Numbered from the stretch's first letter, positions 1-12,190 are shown. The stretch: 64,000 nucleotides of DNA from Xenopus tropicalis (GCF_000004195.4 NC_030679.2:32477712-32541711), one strand, 5' to 3'. Program-made: numbers and translations. Notes: generated by a model from the letters alone, not told the origin.

Positions 1-83
1 CACAAAAGTCAGACAACAAGCTGCCTGCGGGATTTGGTATAGAATCTCGTCATTCACGCATAAGACAACACACTTATTTATGT

Positions 84-756
84 TTTATGTCTTTTTTTTA
101 TTAAAAAATAACCCATGTTAAACCCCACAGTGAATTTAGATATAATACATATAAAATATTTAAACATTTATAAAACATATAAGTAACCCAACACATATTA
201 TACATCCCCTGCATATTATACATCATCATTTCAAATGGTAAACATTTATAAATACACATTGGCAGACAAATTTACATTCAGCTGCTAAACTTGATATCTA
301 AGGTTTGAAAAGCATTATTTAAATCAGAGAGAGATGATGTTTTCACCATTTTTTTACATCCCTTACAAAATACAATTTTCTTTTTTTTTACAGTATTTCG
401 CTACTGTATACAGTTAGAAAGTTACAGTATAAAGGTCAGTGTAAAACAAATTCTGAGTAGCTTTTCTGTTTTTTTGGAAATACCCCTTGGCAGGAGTACC
501 CTGTGAGACAGTTTATATTTCATTTAAGACTACTCAGTACAGGGTCCCTCCTTGCTATTAGTCCATGCATCACTAAGCACCATTTGCCTTGCTAGAAAAG
601 CTTTGAAACACCGTAAAAGCAACTGACTAAACCTTACAGGGCACAGCAGGTACCTACTATATGAGAGTAAATAAAACTCTGTAGAGCAGTGTGAAAAGCT
701 TGCTATTGCGAAGCCAAGGACTTTGACATGACTACTATAAAATTGGTACAGCCTAG
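84..756 (-). other. foxi1: foxi1 3' UTR
   Basis: AT-rich sequence downstream of the TAA with no open frame. It ends near an AATAAA at 97..102. The exact cleavage point is inferred. Confidence 0.6.
97..102 (-). terminator. Probable foxi1 polyadenylation signal AATAAA
   Basis: AATAAA on the minus strand about 655 nt past the stop, followed within about 30 nt by a GT-rich stretch (AAGTGTGTTGTC) that would serve as the downstream element. Other weaker A-rich sites exist in the UTR. Confidence 0.55.
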
Positions 757-1304
757 TTATACTTCTGTGCCCTCTCTGTTATAGAGAGTATTGTTTGCAT
801 TGATAGTGTTGTAAAAATGAGGAGTGAATTGGTTGAAAACAGAACTGCTGTAGCCAAAGGGACTTGACGATATTGTGGATGACCAGTCAGACCCTCCATG
901 GCTTGGCATATTTGAAAGAGGAGTGTAGGAGTTTAAACCAACCATGTTCTGTCCCATCCTATCGGAAGGTTCATTAGTGAGTCCAAGTGGAACTGACCTA
1001 CTTACTGGGTTAGCACTATTAACATAGGCAGTCATGCTGGAGAGAAAGTTATTAAGACACGGTGTTATAGATGGAGGAGGCGACCTCTTTTCAGATGAGT
1101 CATCTGTTCCTGGTGATGAATTTCCCAACATGTCGTGATGTTCTCCGTTCTTAGGGCTCTCATTTAGTGGACTCCCTTCAGGCTTATCGGAAGAAATCTG
1201 TCCATTGGGGCTGACATCGGACTTTCTCTTCCTCTTTCTGCGGAAGTTTCCATTGTCAAACATTTTTTCACAGTTTGGGTCCAAGGTCCAATAATTGCCC
1301 TTTC
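757..1304 (-). CDS. foxi1: foxi1 coding exon 2 (terminal)
   Basis: It starts after a T-rich acceptor (TTTTTACAG) with the wing motif [16 protein letters not shown] and the basic cluster, then carries the Ser/Pro-rich C-terminus and stops at TAA (757..759). The acceptor at 1304 extends the frame upstream of the internal Met-Asp-Pro that a simple ORF caller would use. Confidence 0.95.
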
Positions 1305-2361
1305 CTGTAAAAAGATAAATGAATAATAAATATAAGTAAGGAGAATGTGGAATGATCTAATGATCAAAATCAAATACATTTTGTAAAACTTTTAAGTTAT
1401 TGACTTTTCTAAGGTCTTTTGTATGAAATAGAACCTTGCATCTCCCTATGCTTTTGGACTGCAATTCCCAGCATTCTTTAGCATATAGAATTATGCTAGG
1501 TATTTAGTCCAGCCACATCTGGAAAGTTAAGAAACAGTTAAGAAACTCTGCTTCCAAGATTCCATTATTTAAAACATTAAATTAAGTCTAACCTTCTTCT
1601 TGTTTAAATACCTCAGCTCTTTTAAACCATTAACTGGTACATACCAATACAGTATTGTGATGAGGAAACTGTAACGGTATGTGACATTCTTGGCTATGAT
1701 AATTAAATTCCTCTAGCATTTGTTAACAAGAATTGTGATATATAAATGTACAGAAAGAAAGTAAGAAAGAAAATGAATGGTTTTTACCTGGATCATCTTC
1801 ATCTCTTGGTACTTTCTTGAAGCAATCATTTAGAGACAGGTTGTGTCTGATTGAATTCTGCCATCCAGCTTTGCTCTTGTTGTAGAAGGGAAAGTTATCA
1901 GCAACATACTGGTAGATCTGGCTCAGTGTCAGTCTTTTATCTGGGGCTCCATGAATTGCCATTGCTATTAATGCAGAGTAAGAGTATGGAGGTCTAACCA
2001 GTTTCATAAGTTCTTCTTGAGAAGGAATAGGAAGCCAACCTAAGTCAGAACCTCCCAAGCCATGCATGTTAGGCAGTAGCTGCCTTTGCATTCCATATGA
2101 CTGAGGCATGAAATGGCTTGTGTTGGATCCTGGAAGATATGGAGGAGGTGTGATGGAAGGTCCATTCAGCCACAGGTAGGGATTTGCAGTGGTGCTGTAA
2201 TCGGCTGTTTCAAAGTTTGAAGGTCGCTGAGGACTAGGCATTGTCTGAGGGTGGAAGATGCTGTCACAGTAGATATTCATCTCTGGAGGCTCCTGCCCAA
2301 TACTGGGAAATTGTGGCCCACAGCGTGGTGGGGAGTGTGCCTGTGGATCAAATGCACTCAT
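757..2361 (-). CDS. foxi1: Forkhead transcription factor FoxI1, complete, two exons
   Basis: Coding exons are 2361..1788 and 1304..757, joined in phase 1 at a glycine codon (donor CCAG|GTAAAA, acceptor TTACAG|GAAAGG), giving 373 residues. FoxI1 is a nuclear DNA-binding activator for ionocyte, inner-ear and kidney intercalated-type cells. The forkhead domain spans about residues 121-215, opening with [15 protein letters not shown]; the recognition helix [13 protein letters not shown] lies at 167-179, and a basic run RRKRKRK at 213-219 fits a nuclear localisation signal. The N-terminus is Pro/Ser/Tyr rich and the C-terminus Ser/Asn rich, as in FoxI activators. The intron interrupting the forkhead domain is typical of the FoxI class. 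The chosen ATG has A at -3; the frame stays open upstream but only from a GTG, so it is not extended. Position next to dock2 supports orthology with FOXI1 rather than another FoxI paralogue. Confidence 0.95.
1305..1787 (-). other. foxi1: foxi1 intron
   Basis: This 483-bp GT-AG intron sits inside the forkhead domain. It is AT-rich, and I see no repeat or other gene in it. Confidence 0.9.
1788..2361 (-). CDS. foxi1: foxi1 coding exon 1
   Basis: It encodes residues 1-191 plus the first base of codon 192: the activation-type N-terminus and the forkhead domain through the end of the recognition helix (ending PRDEDDP). The exon ends at a good donor, G|GTAAAAAC. Confidence 0.95.
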
Positions 2362-2448
2362 AGTGAAAGCTAGCAGGTCAGGAAGCAAAAGCACCTGAAC
2401 TAGCTAATGTCTTGCAGCAGGTGTATATCTTGTGCCCTTCCTCACCAC

Positions 2449-2496
2449 TACTTATACACCTGCTGTGTTTTGATTTCACTGTGGCTCCGCCCAGCC
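2449..2496 (-). promoter_or_regulatory. foxi1 core promoter: TATA box and GC box
   Basis: On the minus strand GTGTATAAGTAG (TATA at 2451..2456) lies about 90 bp upstream of the start codon, placing the transcription start near 2425. About 35 bp further upstream is GGGCGGAGCC (2486..2495), an Sp1-type GC box. Between TATA and ATG lies a CACCTG E-box (near 2417..2422). These are motif matches only. Confidence 0.55.
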
Positions 2497-3594
2497 TCCC
2501 TGAATGGTTGGAGATTATACTGATATCCCTTTTTGGAATGCTTGCAGCTCATAAGCCAAATTCAAATTTATGTGTGTTTATCTTTTAAATGAATGGGATA
2601 TATGTGTTTCATGTGTGTGTGTGTGTGTTTTCTTTTACCTCTCACATTTTTTTTTTTTTGTCAGACCTGATCATTGAATTCCCCCATGTCACAAAAGGCA
2701 GAACCAAGAAGTAAAACATTTACTATCACAGTATGCTTGTATCTGTTTGTTTGTTCGCTTTTTTCCCCTATGTTTAATGGCATTATAAAGTTAAGATAAG
2801 GATCAACATTTACTGGACAGAATGTTTTCATGGTACTGAACCAAGCCATAAGAATTCATTTTATTCAGTTTACTGAGATGTGCTAAATCTTACATCTCAT
2901 GGCTACCTTACAACTTTCTGAACTCCTACTTGTATAAATATATATATTTATTTCTTCTTTTATATATTCTCTGGTATTCAGCTGGCCCACAAGCCATTTA
3001 CACGTAACAAAAGAGGGCTGTTTGTATTGTAAGTGCAGTCTTTGGAACAGTTGCAGCCAGAGAAAGTAATAACATGTAAGGCAGCTTTGATATTGTATAA
3101 ACTTTTGGTACATCTATATCATCTATATCTATATCATCTGTCATTTATATAATCCTATTGCTCCTGCTAGCTACCGAACACAGCATATTTTAAAACCCTA
3201 ATGGAAGCAACAGGAATGTTCATTGGAAATTGATACTGGCTACAAATATGCTAACACCCTCTTTAAGAAGGAGGGGGAAAGACTCATGGTTTATTTGTAA
3301 AATAAGCATGATAGCTAAAATCCCTTACATACCTGTTTGCTACAGAACTAACTCCCACTAGTGGAGAAGGATGAAGAATTGCAAAACTGCAAGAAATTCA
3401 TCTTTTAAAGGTAAAGCAAAGTTTTATTAGTAGCATTACATCCCTGTGTTGCCTGTCCTATTCTTTGTTTTGCTTCTTTGATAGATAGATAGATGATAGA
3501 TAGATAGATAGATAGATAGTAATATGTTTCATGTATTTATAAATAATACAAACATAAAATTAAATGGGGAGATTAATTTACAACAAATCTGGTG
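2497..3594. other. Foxi1 upstream flank, no gene seen
   Basis: AT-rich sequence with a (TG)n run at 2612..2628, a T-run near 2649..2660 and a GATA tetranucleotide array at 3480..3519. Proximal enhancers of foxi1 could lie here, but no diagnostic site cluster is visible. Confidence 0.5.
3480..3519. repeat. (GATA)n microsatellite
   Basis: About ten GATA units with one short interruption (GATGATA). Confidence 0.95.
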
Positions 3595-3596
3595 TA

Positions 3597-3925
3597 CAGG
3601 TATGGGATCTCTTATCCGGAAACCCGTTATCCAGAAAGCTCCAAATTACAGAAAGCCTGTCTCCCATAGACTCCATTTTAATCAAATAATTCATCATTTT
3701 AAAACTGATTTCCTTTTTCTCGGTAGTAATAAAACAGAACCTTGAAATTGATCCCAACTAAGATATAAATAATCCTTATTGAATGCAAACCAATCCTATT
3801 GGGTTTAATTAATGTTTTATTGATTTTTTTAGTAGACTTAAGGTATGGAGATCCAAATTACAGAAAGACCCCTTATCCGGAATACCCTTGGCCCCAAGCA
3901 TTCTGGATAATGGGTCCTATACCTG
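3597..3925 (+). mobile_element. CAGGTATGGGA-family short DNA transposon (copy 1)
   Basis: The terminal inverted repeats are CAGGTATGGGATC at left and GGGTCCTATACCTG at right, each flanked by TA, which suits a TA target duplication as in Tc1/mariner-like non-autonomous elements. The body contains the family landmarks CTGTAATAATAAAACAG (degenerate here), GATCCCAACTAAGATAT and CCTATTGGGTTTAAT, seen again at least eleven times in this window. There is no coding capacity. Confidence 0.85.
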
Positions 3926-5139
3926 TATTCATTTAGCTACTTTTGGGATATTTGGACCTGCCAGGATAAAGTTGAGGTTGATCCTGCTGGGGTGCACATA
4001 TTATATGAAATAAATAATGACATAAATGTATTCAGTTGCTTTGGAACTGACCCTGTTTTCATATGCTGAGTGTGCTGCTATTCATGCAGGGACCAGCTTT
4101 GTGATAAATAGATGTCTGTGTTTGTTTGGTGGGCAGACATTAGATTCAGCTCTCACAATACATCCTCATTAACAAATGATCAATGAAGAGTGCTGCCTGC
4201 CGTAAAAGTATTTTAGTAGCAACATCTACTGTTAAAAGGAATAAAGGAAGGGATAAAGGAAAGGTCATTTAAATTCATGATGTAATGATATGTTAGTGTC
4301 TAATTATCAACGTCTCCAGCCTCCTGTAATGGAAGCAAAACAATAAGATGCTTCTGAATTGATCGGAGGCACCTTTAGCCTATATCACCTCCAGGTTTCT
4401 ACGAGCATCATTAAGTAAACTGCTGTTTAAGGAGAAATGATGCAGTGCATATGTAAATGCAGCAATCCATTATGCCTCAATGGTTAATATTTTATTTTGT
4501 TTGCCACATCGATAGCACAGGTGTGTTACTTTGTGTATTCATTCAGTTTTATGTCCCGGCTATTATAATTCCTATTCTTTCCTATTATTCCTTCCTATTC
4601 TCTCAGACCCTTTCCTCATATAACTCCAACCACTCTCTTGTAGATAGCGCCAGTGACTACTGTGACAACACTAATGTAAAGGTGTATCCTTTCCTTAAAC
4701 TGTATTGGAAATCAAGCATGGATAGAATGATTCATGACCACAGTTGATATATTTTGAGACTATTTCAAATAACATGTCTGATCAAAATTTGGATTACATA
4801 TTAAAGGTTCTGTCATTAAGAAACACTTTTCAAGCTAATAAAGCAACATAAGCTAAAGCAGAATTTTAACTTTACAAAAAAGTCTGTAAAATAGGCTTTA
4901 GGCTAATGGCGCGTGGAGCAGCTTCTCAACCAGCATATTCCAGCCTCAACACATCTGCTTGAAACCATGCCTTCCCCCGCCCAAGGGCTTTAATGGGAAA
5001 GTGTGACATTGAAAGTAAAGGCATTTTATGGCCTTAAAACTCACATTAGAGGACTTTCAGACTGAGAAGTGTGTCAGGTGGATCTCTTTCAAGTGAAAGG
5101 GAGGCAGGGTTTTAGGACAATATGCTGGTTGATATATAC
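3926..5139. other. Intergenic, no gene seen
   Basis: No supported exon, no strong repeat structure and only short chance reading frames (longest 96 codons at 4457..4747, with no recognisable domain). Confidence 0.5.
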
Positions 5140-5389
5140 CAGTGATCCCCAACCAGTAGCTCTGGGGAAACATGTTGCTCCCCACCCCTTGGATGTTGCT
5201 CTCAGTGCCCCAAAACCAGGGAGTTATTTTTGAATTCCTGACTTGGAGGTAAATTTAGGTTGAATAAAAAGAAGATGTATAAAAAAAAAGCCTCCTGTAG
5301 GCTGATAGTGTGCATAGAGGCTTGTGTTGCTCTCCAAGTCTTTTTACATTTCATAGTGGCTCAGGGGTAAAAAAGGTTGGGGACTCCTG
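5140..5389. mobile_element. hAT-like non-autonomous element, CAGTGATCCCCAACC family (copy 1)
   Basis: The ends are CAGTGATCCCCAACC and GGTTGGGGACTCCTG. They are flanked by 8-bp near-identical direct repeats, atatatac (5132..5139) and atatatgc (5390..5397), 7 of 8 matching. An 8-bp duplication and CAG...CTG ends are hAT hallmarks. Three more copies lie in dock2 introns. Confidence 0.85.
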
Positions 5390-6059
5390 ATATATGCCAA
5401 CTGGCCAATAGTCTTAATAGAAAGACTATTAAGTCTGTCAGCCCAGGGGAGATGTGCCTAATAAAACCTGGATAAACCATCTTTTGTGTTAAGACCCTGT
5501 TTGGATTTTGTGGGTTACAGACCCATACCTCAATTACTAATTTAATTTAAAATATATATTTGAGCTATAAAACTTTTGAATCCCATGTTCCACCATATAG
5601 GCAATTAATAAAAATGATGTGGTGTTGTTGTTATTTAAGCACTGTTTTAGTTTCATGATACTGTACTTATGATGATTATACAAATGACAACACAGATCTC
5701 CAAAGCTGTGGAAAAAAATGCTAATATTTGGATAATTTTATAATAAGAGTCAAGAATTGCTACTAGAAATGGTCCTGAAGAATGATTAATGTTGAATACA
5801 GCATCTTTGGGAGCTGTCATGCTGTGGTCAAAAAGTCTTTTACAAAATTATGGTAAGGCTTCTGTAATAAAACAAAAAGTGATATAATAGTGATATATTT
5901 ATGTGCTAACTATGTTCTGAACTTACATTTTGATTATCATCATTAGTCAATAAAGGTATTGCTTTTACACCAGTTTTCTTATGCTTTATAGTAGAAAGCC
6001 TATGAATAAAGATGGAAGCTCTTCTCTAAATAATTATGTATGTATGTATGTCTGTATAA

Positions 6060-6241
6060 CTTTATAAAGCGCCACAAGGGTACGCAGCGCTGTACAATCT
6101 TACAAAATACAAAATTACACACAGGGAGGACAAGTGATATAATAAATAAATACAATAATATATATAAATACACAGGGAATAAGTGCCATGTGGTATGAGA
6201 CACAGTAGGAAGGAGGTCCCTGCCCCGTAGAGCTTACAATC
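6060..6241. repeat. Dispersed retroposon-like repeat (AAGCGCnnCA...GAGCTTACAATCTAAA type)
   Basis: It contains TTATAAAGCGCCACAAGGG, CGCAGCGCTGTACAA and, at the far end, CCTGCCCCGTAGAGC followed by TTACAATCTAAA. I recognise this arrangement from frog and fish SINE/LINE 3' ends but cannot assign a family name. A diverged second copy ends at 6893. Confidence 0.55.
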
Positions 6242-6768
6242 TAAATTAGTGGCTTTTTTAAGAACCATAGACATTTTTGATCAGAATTTTCAGACATCAG
6301 ATAGTTAAAAAATGATAGGTCTGTTGTATTTTCTAATGCAATTTTGCCAGTGTGTGCAATTCTGGGTGGTGTTACACCTGTGAGGGAAGCCTTTGCTGTA
6401 GAGGCATATGGAAAGAACAGGAGGTGAAAGTCCTTAATGCATGAGGCATGTGGTCATCACAGCAGGGGGTTTCATTTGTTAATGAGCCACCGGTTTCAAA
6501 AATTAACATACTAAAGGTAGGGTATTGTTCCTGGATTAATCTGCTTGTAAATGGGGAGAACATAGGGGATAACGCAAGGTGTCATGTCTTTCAGTGTATG
6601 ATTGAAATGGAGCTGGAAGAATCTCTTCAACTTCCCTGATAGGTCAGGAGTGTGAGCAGTTTATCTGGTTTGGGGAAAATGGGCAAATGTCTTGGGCCTT
6701 TCTTTGTACAGATATAGACTATTTTATTTAGAAACCCACTACCCAGATCTCTCCTAACACAGCAATGT

Positions 6769-6893
6769 TATTTTCCATAGTGTCCTATTTATATAGACAT
6801 TTTATTACTTACGTATGAGGCATCCTACAGAGCTTTACCCAGATTACACATGCTTTGCGTCAGTACCTACCGAAGTGGAGCTTACAGTCTAAA
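6769..6893. repeat. Diverged copy of the AGCTTACAGTCTAAAG retroposon-like repeat
   Basis: It shares the end CCGAAGTGGAGC TTACAGTCTAAAG with the repeat ending at 6241; the rest is decayed. Confidence 0.4.
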
Positions 6894-8826
6894 GGCATCT
6901 ATCATATACACACTCTATGGGCAATTTTATCAAAAGCCAATAACCTGACTATGTCTTGTGGGAGAAAACTTGAGAATCCAGAGAAAACCCACACAAAGGC
7001 CACTGAAAGGGGATTTCCATAAAAAATACATCTGAACTGTTGATGTACAATTGGATTTATAGTTGTAGATTGTAACAAGCTGTTATCAACTAATAAGCTA
7101 CTGCCCAACCCTTTACATGTAGTGGGTATATTTGATATCATACTACAGGTTTGTGGGATGGATTATATCAAAATGATAATGTCATACATGGCAGTGTATG
7201 AAACTTATACCTTGGTAGGGGCCATATCCACCCAGTGGAGCTTCAGCTAGACAGCCCTAATCTAAACTGAAGTCCAGAGTGCCAATACTATTGTCACTTG
7301 GGCTTCAGCTTTTCTCAAAGCCTTGTAACATGCGTTCAGTCTGTTATTGTAGTTGTTGTTAGTAGACTTTCCGCCATTACCATATAAATGGGCACAGGTC
7401 AAGCATCAAGTCTTCTGAGGTGCAATGTTGTTTTAACAACAACAAGGCCAGAATGAGATTGTTTTAATGTTGGAGTGATGTCTGAACATGTTATTTTTAT
7501 CAATGTGTTGGCAACATTTGGGTGTCCTGAAAGCTGCAAGGGCTGGTTTAAAAGCTGTGGCCAAGGTGCAAAGTACAAAAAAAGGACACAGAACGCCCTG
7601 TTTTTGGTACTTTTCTCTGTGGCTTACTCCATGAGGTGCAGCTCATTGTGCTCCTAGAAAGCAATGGAAAGACCCATGCCTTGCTCTGAATACAGCATTA
7701 TAATCACTTGGCAGTTTTATATTCAAAGGGGATGAGTGGTGGGTTGCATTTGTGGCTGGGGCAATAAAAAAATTAACCCCTTAAGCTGCACTTTTTGACT
7801 GTAAATTGCAGCAATAAGATTTTAAAAAGGCTAAAAAGTAGGCCAACCCCAGGTTATTAACTGCGTAACCTCATGCTGTTATTAAACATTTGGGGTGAAA
7901 GTATCAAAATGGGGTAAATCTGGTGCACCATGTGTATGAAAGAGAAAACATCCTTGTTTTGATGGAATGGTAAGTATTCATAAAAGGAGAAACAACTTTG
8001 CACAAATATTACACCACCTCCAGGTTTATACATCCAGCTCAGGCTTATCCCATGTTGTGCTCCTGAATATACAGTCAAGGCAATGTGTTAATATGTGTTT
8101 CTATAATAATATATTCAATATTGTGTAGCTGAACTGAACTAACACTACCAGTTTCCAAGAAAACCTCAAATGCATACAGCCTCATGTAATTTCCAGAAGG
8201 AATGTTCTGTATCAACCTGACATTTGTGTCCACAGGAAGATAAGCTGCGAATCTGGATTGTGGGGCAGGTGTTACATACAAAATCAGCCACAGACTTTTC
8301 ATTTCTTGATTCACTTCTAGGGCTAATATCATTAAGTTTTTCAGTAACAAAATGAGTATTTTGTGTGATAATGGTACTAGCCAATACATTTCCATTAATA
8401 CAGATCTGACGCAACATTTGTATCCATTTTAGTTCGGCCATACTTGCATCTGTGTTCATACACAACTCCTTTTGAGCTCTAATAACTGTGATAAAAACAG
8501 AACCAATGTTCTTCAATGGCTTTGTTTACACAGAACTTCGTTGTATGCACTGCAGTGATATTTTCTCTGTGTATTTTGGGGGTTATATTGAATAATCTAA
8601 TGGAAAGGCTTCTTGTTATGACAATAAAACAGCATTATACTTTATCTGGGCAAATAGAAACACAAAGCTGAATGTCTTTATTAAAAGTTAACTGGATTGT
8701 AACATCTTTAGATGTTTTTTGCAATTCGTTCCTTACATTAGTACATTTTGCTATAAACTATAACACTGATGCGCATAGGCAGTGAGCAGCAGCTTACAGA
8801 GTCCATACAGATCACAGTATCAATTG
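6894..8826. other. Intergenic, no gene supported
   Basis: No exon recognised. Two overlapping minus-strand frames (8166..8516 and 8075..8395) look mildly protein-like but match nothing I know; see the findings. Confidence 0.4.
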
Positions 8827-9132
8827 CAGGTATAAGATCTATTATCCAGAATGCTTGGGATCTGGGGTTTTCCATAATTTAGATCTCCATACTTTAATGC
8901 TGCTAAAAATCATTTAAACATTAAATAAACCCAAATAGTTTTGCATCCAATAAGGATTAATTATATCTTAGTTGGGATCAATTACTTCTTTATTATTACA
9001 GAGAAAAAGGAAATAATGATTAAATTATTATTTCAATTATTTGCTTAAAATGAAATCTATGAAAGATGGTCTTAATTGCATAATTCTGAGCTTTCTGGAT
9101 AATGGGTTTCTGGATAACAGATCCCATACCTG
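8827..9132 (-). mobile_element. CAGGTATGGGA-family element (copy 2)
   Basis: Opposite orientation to copy 1: it begins CAGGTATAAGATC and ends GGATAACAGATCCCATACCTG, with the internal landmarks TAAATAAACCCAA and TTTATTATTACAGAGAAAAAGG. Confidence 0.85.
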
Positions 9133-9189
9133 TACTTAATGCTTAATCCGGAACATCTAGAAGCTACTATAAGTTTAATTTATTTATTA

Positions 9190-9491
9190 CAGATATAGGA
9201 CCCATTATCCAGAATGCTCCTAGAGGTCTTTCCATAATTTGGATCTTCATACCTTAAGTTTACTAAAAAATAATTTAAATATTAATTAAACCCAATAAAA
9301 TTGTTTTACCTCCAAAGAGGATTAATTATATCTTAGTTAGTTACCTTGTACTTAGTTAAGTACAAGGTACTGTTTTATTATTACAGAGAAAAAGGAAATC
9401 AATTTTAAAAATCTGGATTATTTGATTTTAAAGAGATGGCCTTTCCATAATTCAGAGCTTTTTGGGTTCCAGATAATGGATCCCATACCTG
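9190..9491 (-). mobile_element. CAGGTATGGGA-family element (copy 3)
   Basis: Lies 57 bp from copy 2 in the same orientation. It begins CAGATATAGGACCCATTATC, ends ATAATGGATCCCATACCTG, and is flanked by TA on both sides. It contains a local 13-bp inverted repeat (TACCTTGTACTTA at 9342..9354 with TAAGTACAAGGTA at 9357..9369). Confidence 0.85.
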
Positions 9492-10284
9492 TATCATAGT
9501 TGCCTTCACTTTCAGCCTCCTCTATATTTTACCATATCCCCCACACTGTTTTGTGCCTGCTCACTTCATTTCACCTGCATACAAGAATGTCCATTCCTTG
9601 TGTATTAATTGAGTATGTTTTGTAACAAAAACAACAAATACCCAGTTGGATTTATTCAGACAGGGGCATGATGATGCCATTCAACAGGCAAGCAATGTGG
9701 TGAGACAGGTTTAACTTCACAGCTACAAAATAACATTTACTTTGGCACAAGATTTGTCTCGCCTTTTTTTCCAAGATACGGTTAATTCTATATTATTCTT
9801 GCAAGCGGCTGTACAATTGATTAAACCCATTGTTAAAAAATTAGATATACTGAATATCAAAACAAGAAATTGTAAAATGAATACAAATATGTTATGTTGG
9901 GGGATTCCCTTGGGTTAACCTGATGGACCTTGTGTACTAATCAAAACACATTTATAAAAAGCATCACTGTATCATTTTTTGTTACCATCCAAGATCACAA
10001 TAAACACAATAATGGTTTTTTTTATTTGAGTATAAATGTAGCAGTCAGTAGTTCATTTCAAAACGGAAAGTTCTCTATGTTCTCTATTCATTATTAAAAA
10101 AAAACTTTTGCTGTTCTTAACATTAAGATAATGTAGATCTTGAAGCAGTAGGTTTATATTGTTTTTGAAGTTTAAGAGCTTTTCATTGGATGCCGTAGGA
10201 TGAACCAGAAAGATGGGAGACTTCATTTTTGTAGCAGATGGCAAAAGGATAAAGTGACAGGAATAAAAAAGAGGCATACAGTAT
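9492..10284. other. Intergenic, nothing recognised
   Basis: AT-rich, no repeat ends and no exon seen. Confidence 0.4.
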
Positions 10285-10474
10285 GGGGCATATTAACAGT
10301 ATCATGGGCATATTTATTATGGTGTGTTAGCCAAAAGCACTGGTGATGTTGCCCATAGCAACCAATCACATGTTTTCCAACTTATAGGTCGCAGATCAAA
10401 TCTAATTGCTGATTTGTCGCTATGGGCAACATCACCGGTGATGTTGGCTTACTCACTATAATAAATATGCCCCC
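10285..10474. mobile_element. Palindromic MITE-like element
   Basis: The left end GGGGCATATTAACAG and a nearby duplicate GGGCATATTTATTATGGTG oppose the right end CTATAATAAATATGCCCC. The interior arms TGTTGCCCATAGCAACCAA and TCGCTATGGGCAACATCACC are also inverted. The core resembles the CCCATAGCAACCAAT family found at 18.1, 27.2 and 39.1 kb. Confidence 0.65.
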
Positions 10475-11600
10475 AAGTCTTCATAGTCATTTTCTATTTG
10501 AAAGTATATAACATTTCAAGGCTAATGCTTGCTCATAACACCACCTACTCTATAGGGCAAATCTAGGGAACACTGCTGAAAATCTTAAAAGAATATTCAA
10601 GAACATCATCTTACAAATTTCAGTGCAAACTACATGCCTGGAAACTTTAAAGGTACAAAACTCTCAGACATTTTCAGTCTATATATATAAACTCTTGTTT
10701 CTATTTGCAACAAATCTGTACTCGCCCATTCCAGAACCCCATCGTGACACTCTGAAGCATGCCGTAGGAGCAGAAGGGTTAACAATATTGTTCCCTTTTA
10801 CTTCTACAAGTCATTATGGTCAAAGAAGGTCAACTCTGGCATCAGTTTCAGCTCTTTGTTTTGAGTAAATCTCTGGCATAACGCAACACTGGCTTTGATG
10901 AGCAAGACCGGATTGTTCCATGCCCTGTGGCAATGTGTACGTATTTACAGTAAAAATATAGAATACAGGTGTCTGAAAAAACCTGACACCCCAAAGCAAG
11001 CTCCTTCAGTTGTGACCTTCATTTGTAAAGAGTTGAAAATCAATCCGTCATGATTATCTTAAAAGATTATTATGATATTAATGTTGGGGGGCAAAAACCT
11101 GTTTGTTGTCCAACTGGTACCATTAGTTTTTTTCAGCAAATGTGTAGGTAGCTCCCCTACAGAGCTGGCCAGTATATCGCACATATTATTTGGCATTATA
11201 TAAGAAATATGAATACTGTGTATGTAACATACAATGGAACTGTAGGGAATCAAATTCATTTTCCATCCTTAACTTTAATCCATAGTTACTTTGGATCTTT
11301 AAGATAAAAAAAAAGTTCATTCTCTCTTCCACAGATGAAACAGGACAGTCCCCTTGGTAGAAGGGCAAGCGGCACAAGGGCCTACTGAGCAGAGTGGCAG
11401 CCGATGGGAAGAGCTATAGCCCTATGGTAGGAAAGCAGGCAGCAGTTGCTATAGATCACTTTTAATTGGCTAGAAGATATTCTCATCAGAGCATTTATTT
11501 TTGTCCCTTCTTAAAGTTCAAGTGACAGTAATGCCATATAATCCCCACATGTTGTACCACAGAGGGCATCTCTGTTAATGGCTCCTGATATAATTTTTTA
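10475..11600. other. Intergenic, nothing recognised
   Basis: No exon or repeat boundary seen. Confidence 0.4.
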
Positions 11601-12190
11601 ACTAAAAAGGGGCAGATTCATTCATTCATGTTCATGTTCATGGTTTTTTTCTACCACAACTTAACAAAGAAGCACAACGAAAACCGCAACAAAAAAGCAG
11701 ACGCAGAAAAACCACGGAAAAATTCTAGTTTTGTAAACATTTTCCTGCGATTACAAATAAATAAACCCCTCTAAAACCACGAAGCAATGAAAGACCTTCC
11801 AGTTGTAAAAGGGACACCTGCCATTGATTTCTACATGACCTTGACAACGTTTAGACGTATATTTACTTTCGCATTTGTCACAGTTTTGACGTATGATAAA
11901 TGGTAGAAAAAAAAAAGTTTTAGCACAAAAAATGCAAATAGCGAGAAAAAGAAATACAAACATTAGTATATGCCCTCTAAGGGGCAGGTATATTAATGTT
12001 ATTTTTTCCATGATTCATATTTTTCCGCTAAAACACAATTTTTTTTATGAAAACAACACACATTTTCCCCATGTATTGTGTGTCAAAACCAGAAATATGC
12101 AACTGTAAAAATGCACCATCTAAAAGCTGTCAAGTTCAGTCCAAAGTAAATGGGAGCTGCCGTAGGCTAATTGTAACAATCTTTTTATTT
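11601..12190. repeat. AT-rich MITE-like repeat, GGGGCA...TTACTAACATT type
   Basis: It contains AGGGGCAGGTATATTAATG near 11980 and then GCACCATCTAAAAGCTGTCA near 12111, an order shared with the element at 14.63-15.04 kb. Boundaries are uncertain and at least two fragments may be present. Confidence 0.4.

Noticed and set aside
2362..2394. N-terminal extension of foxi1 ([10 protein letters not shown] before the Met)
   Set aside because: It would need a GTG start; the downstream ATG has a good context and begins the conserved MSAFDPQ sequence.
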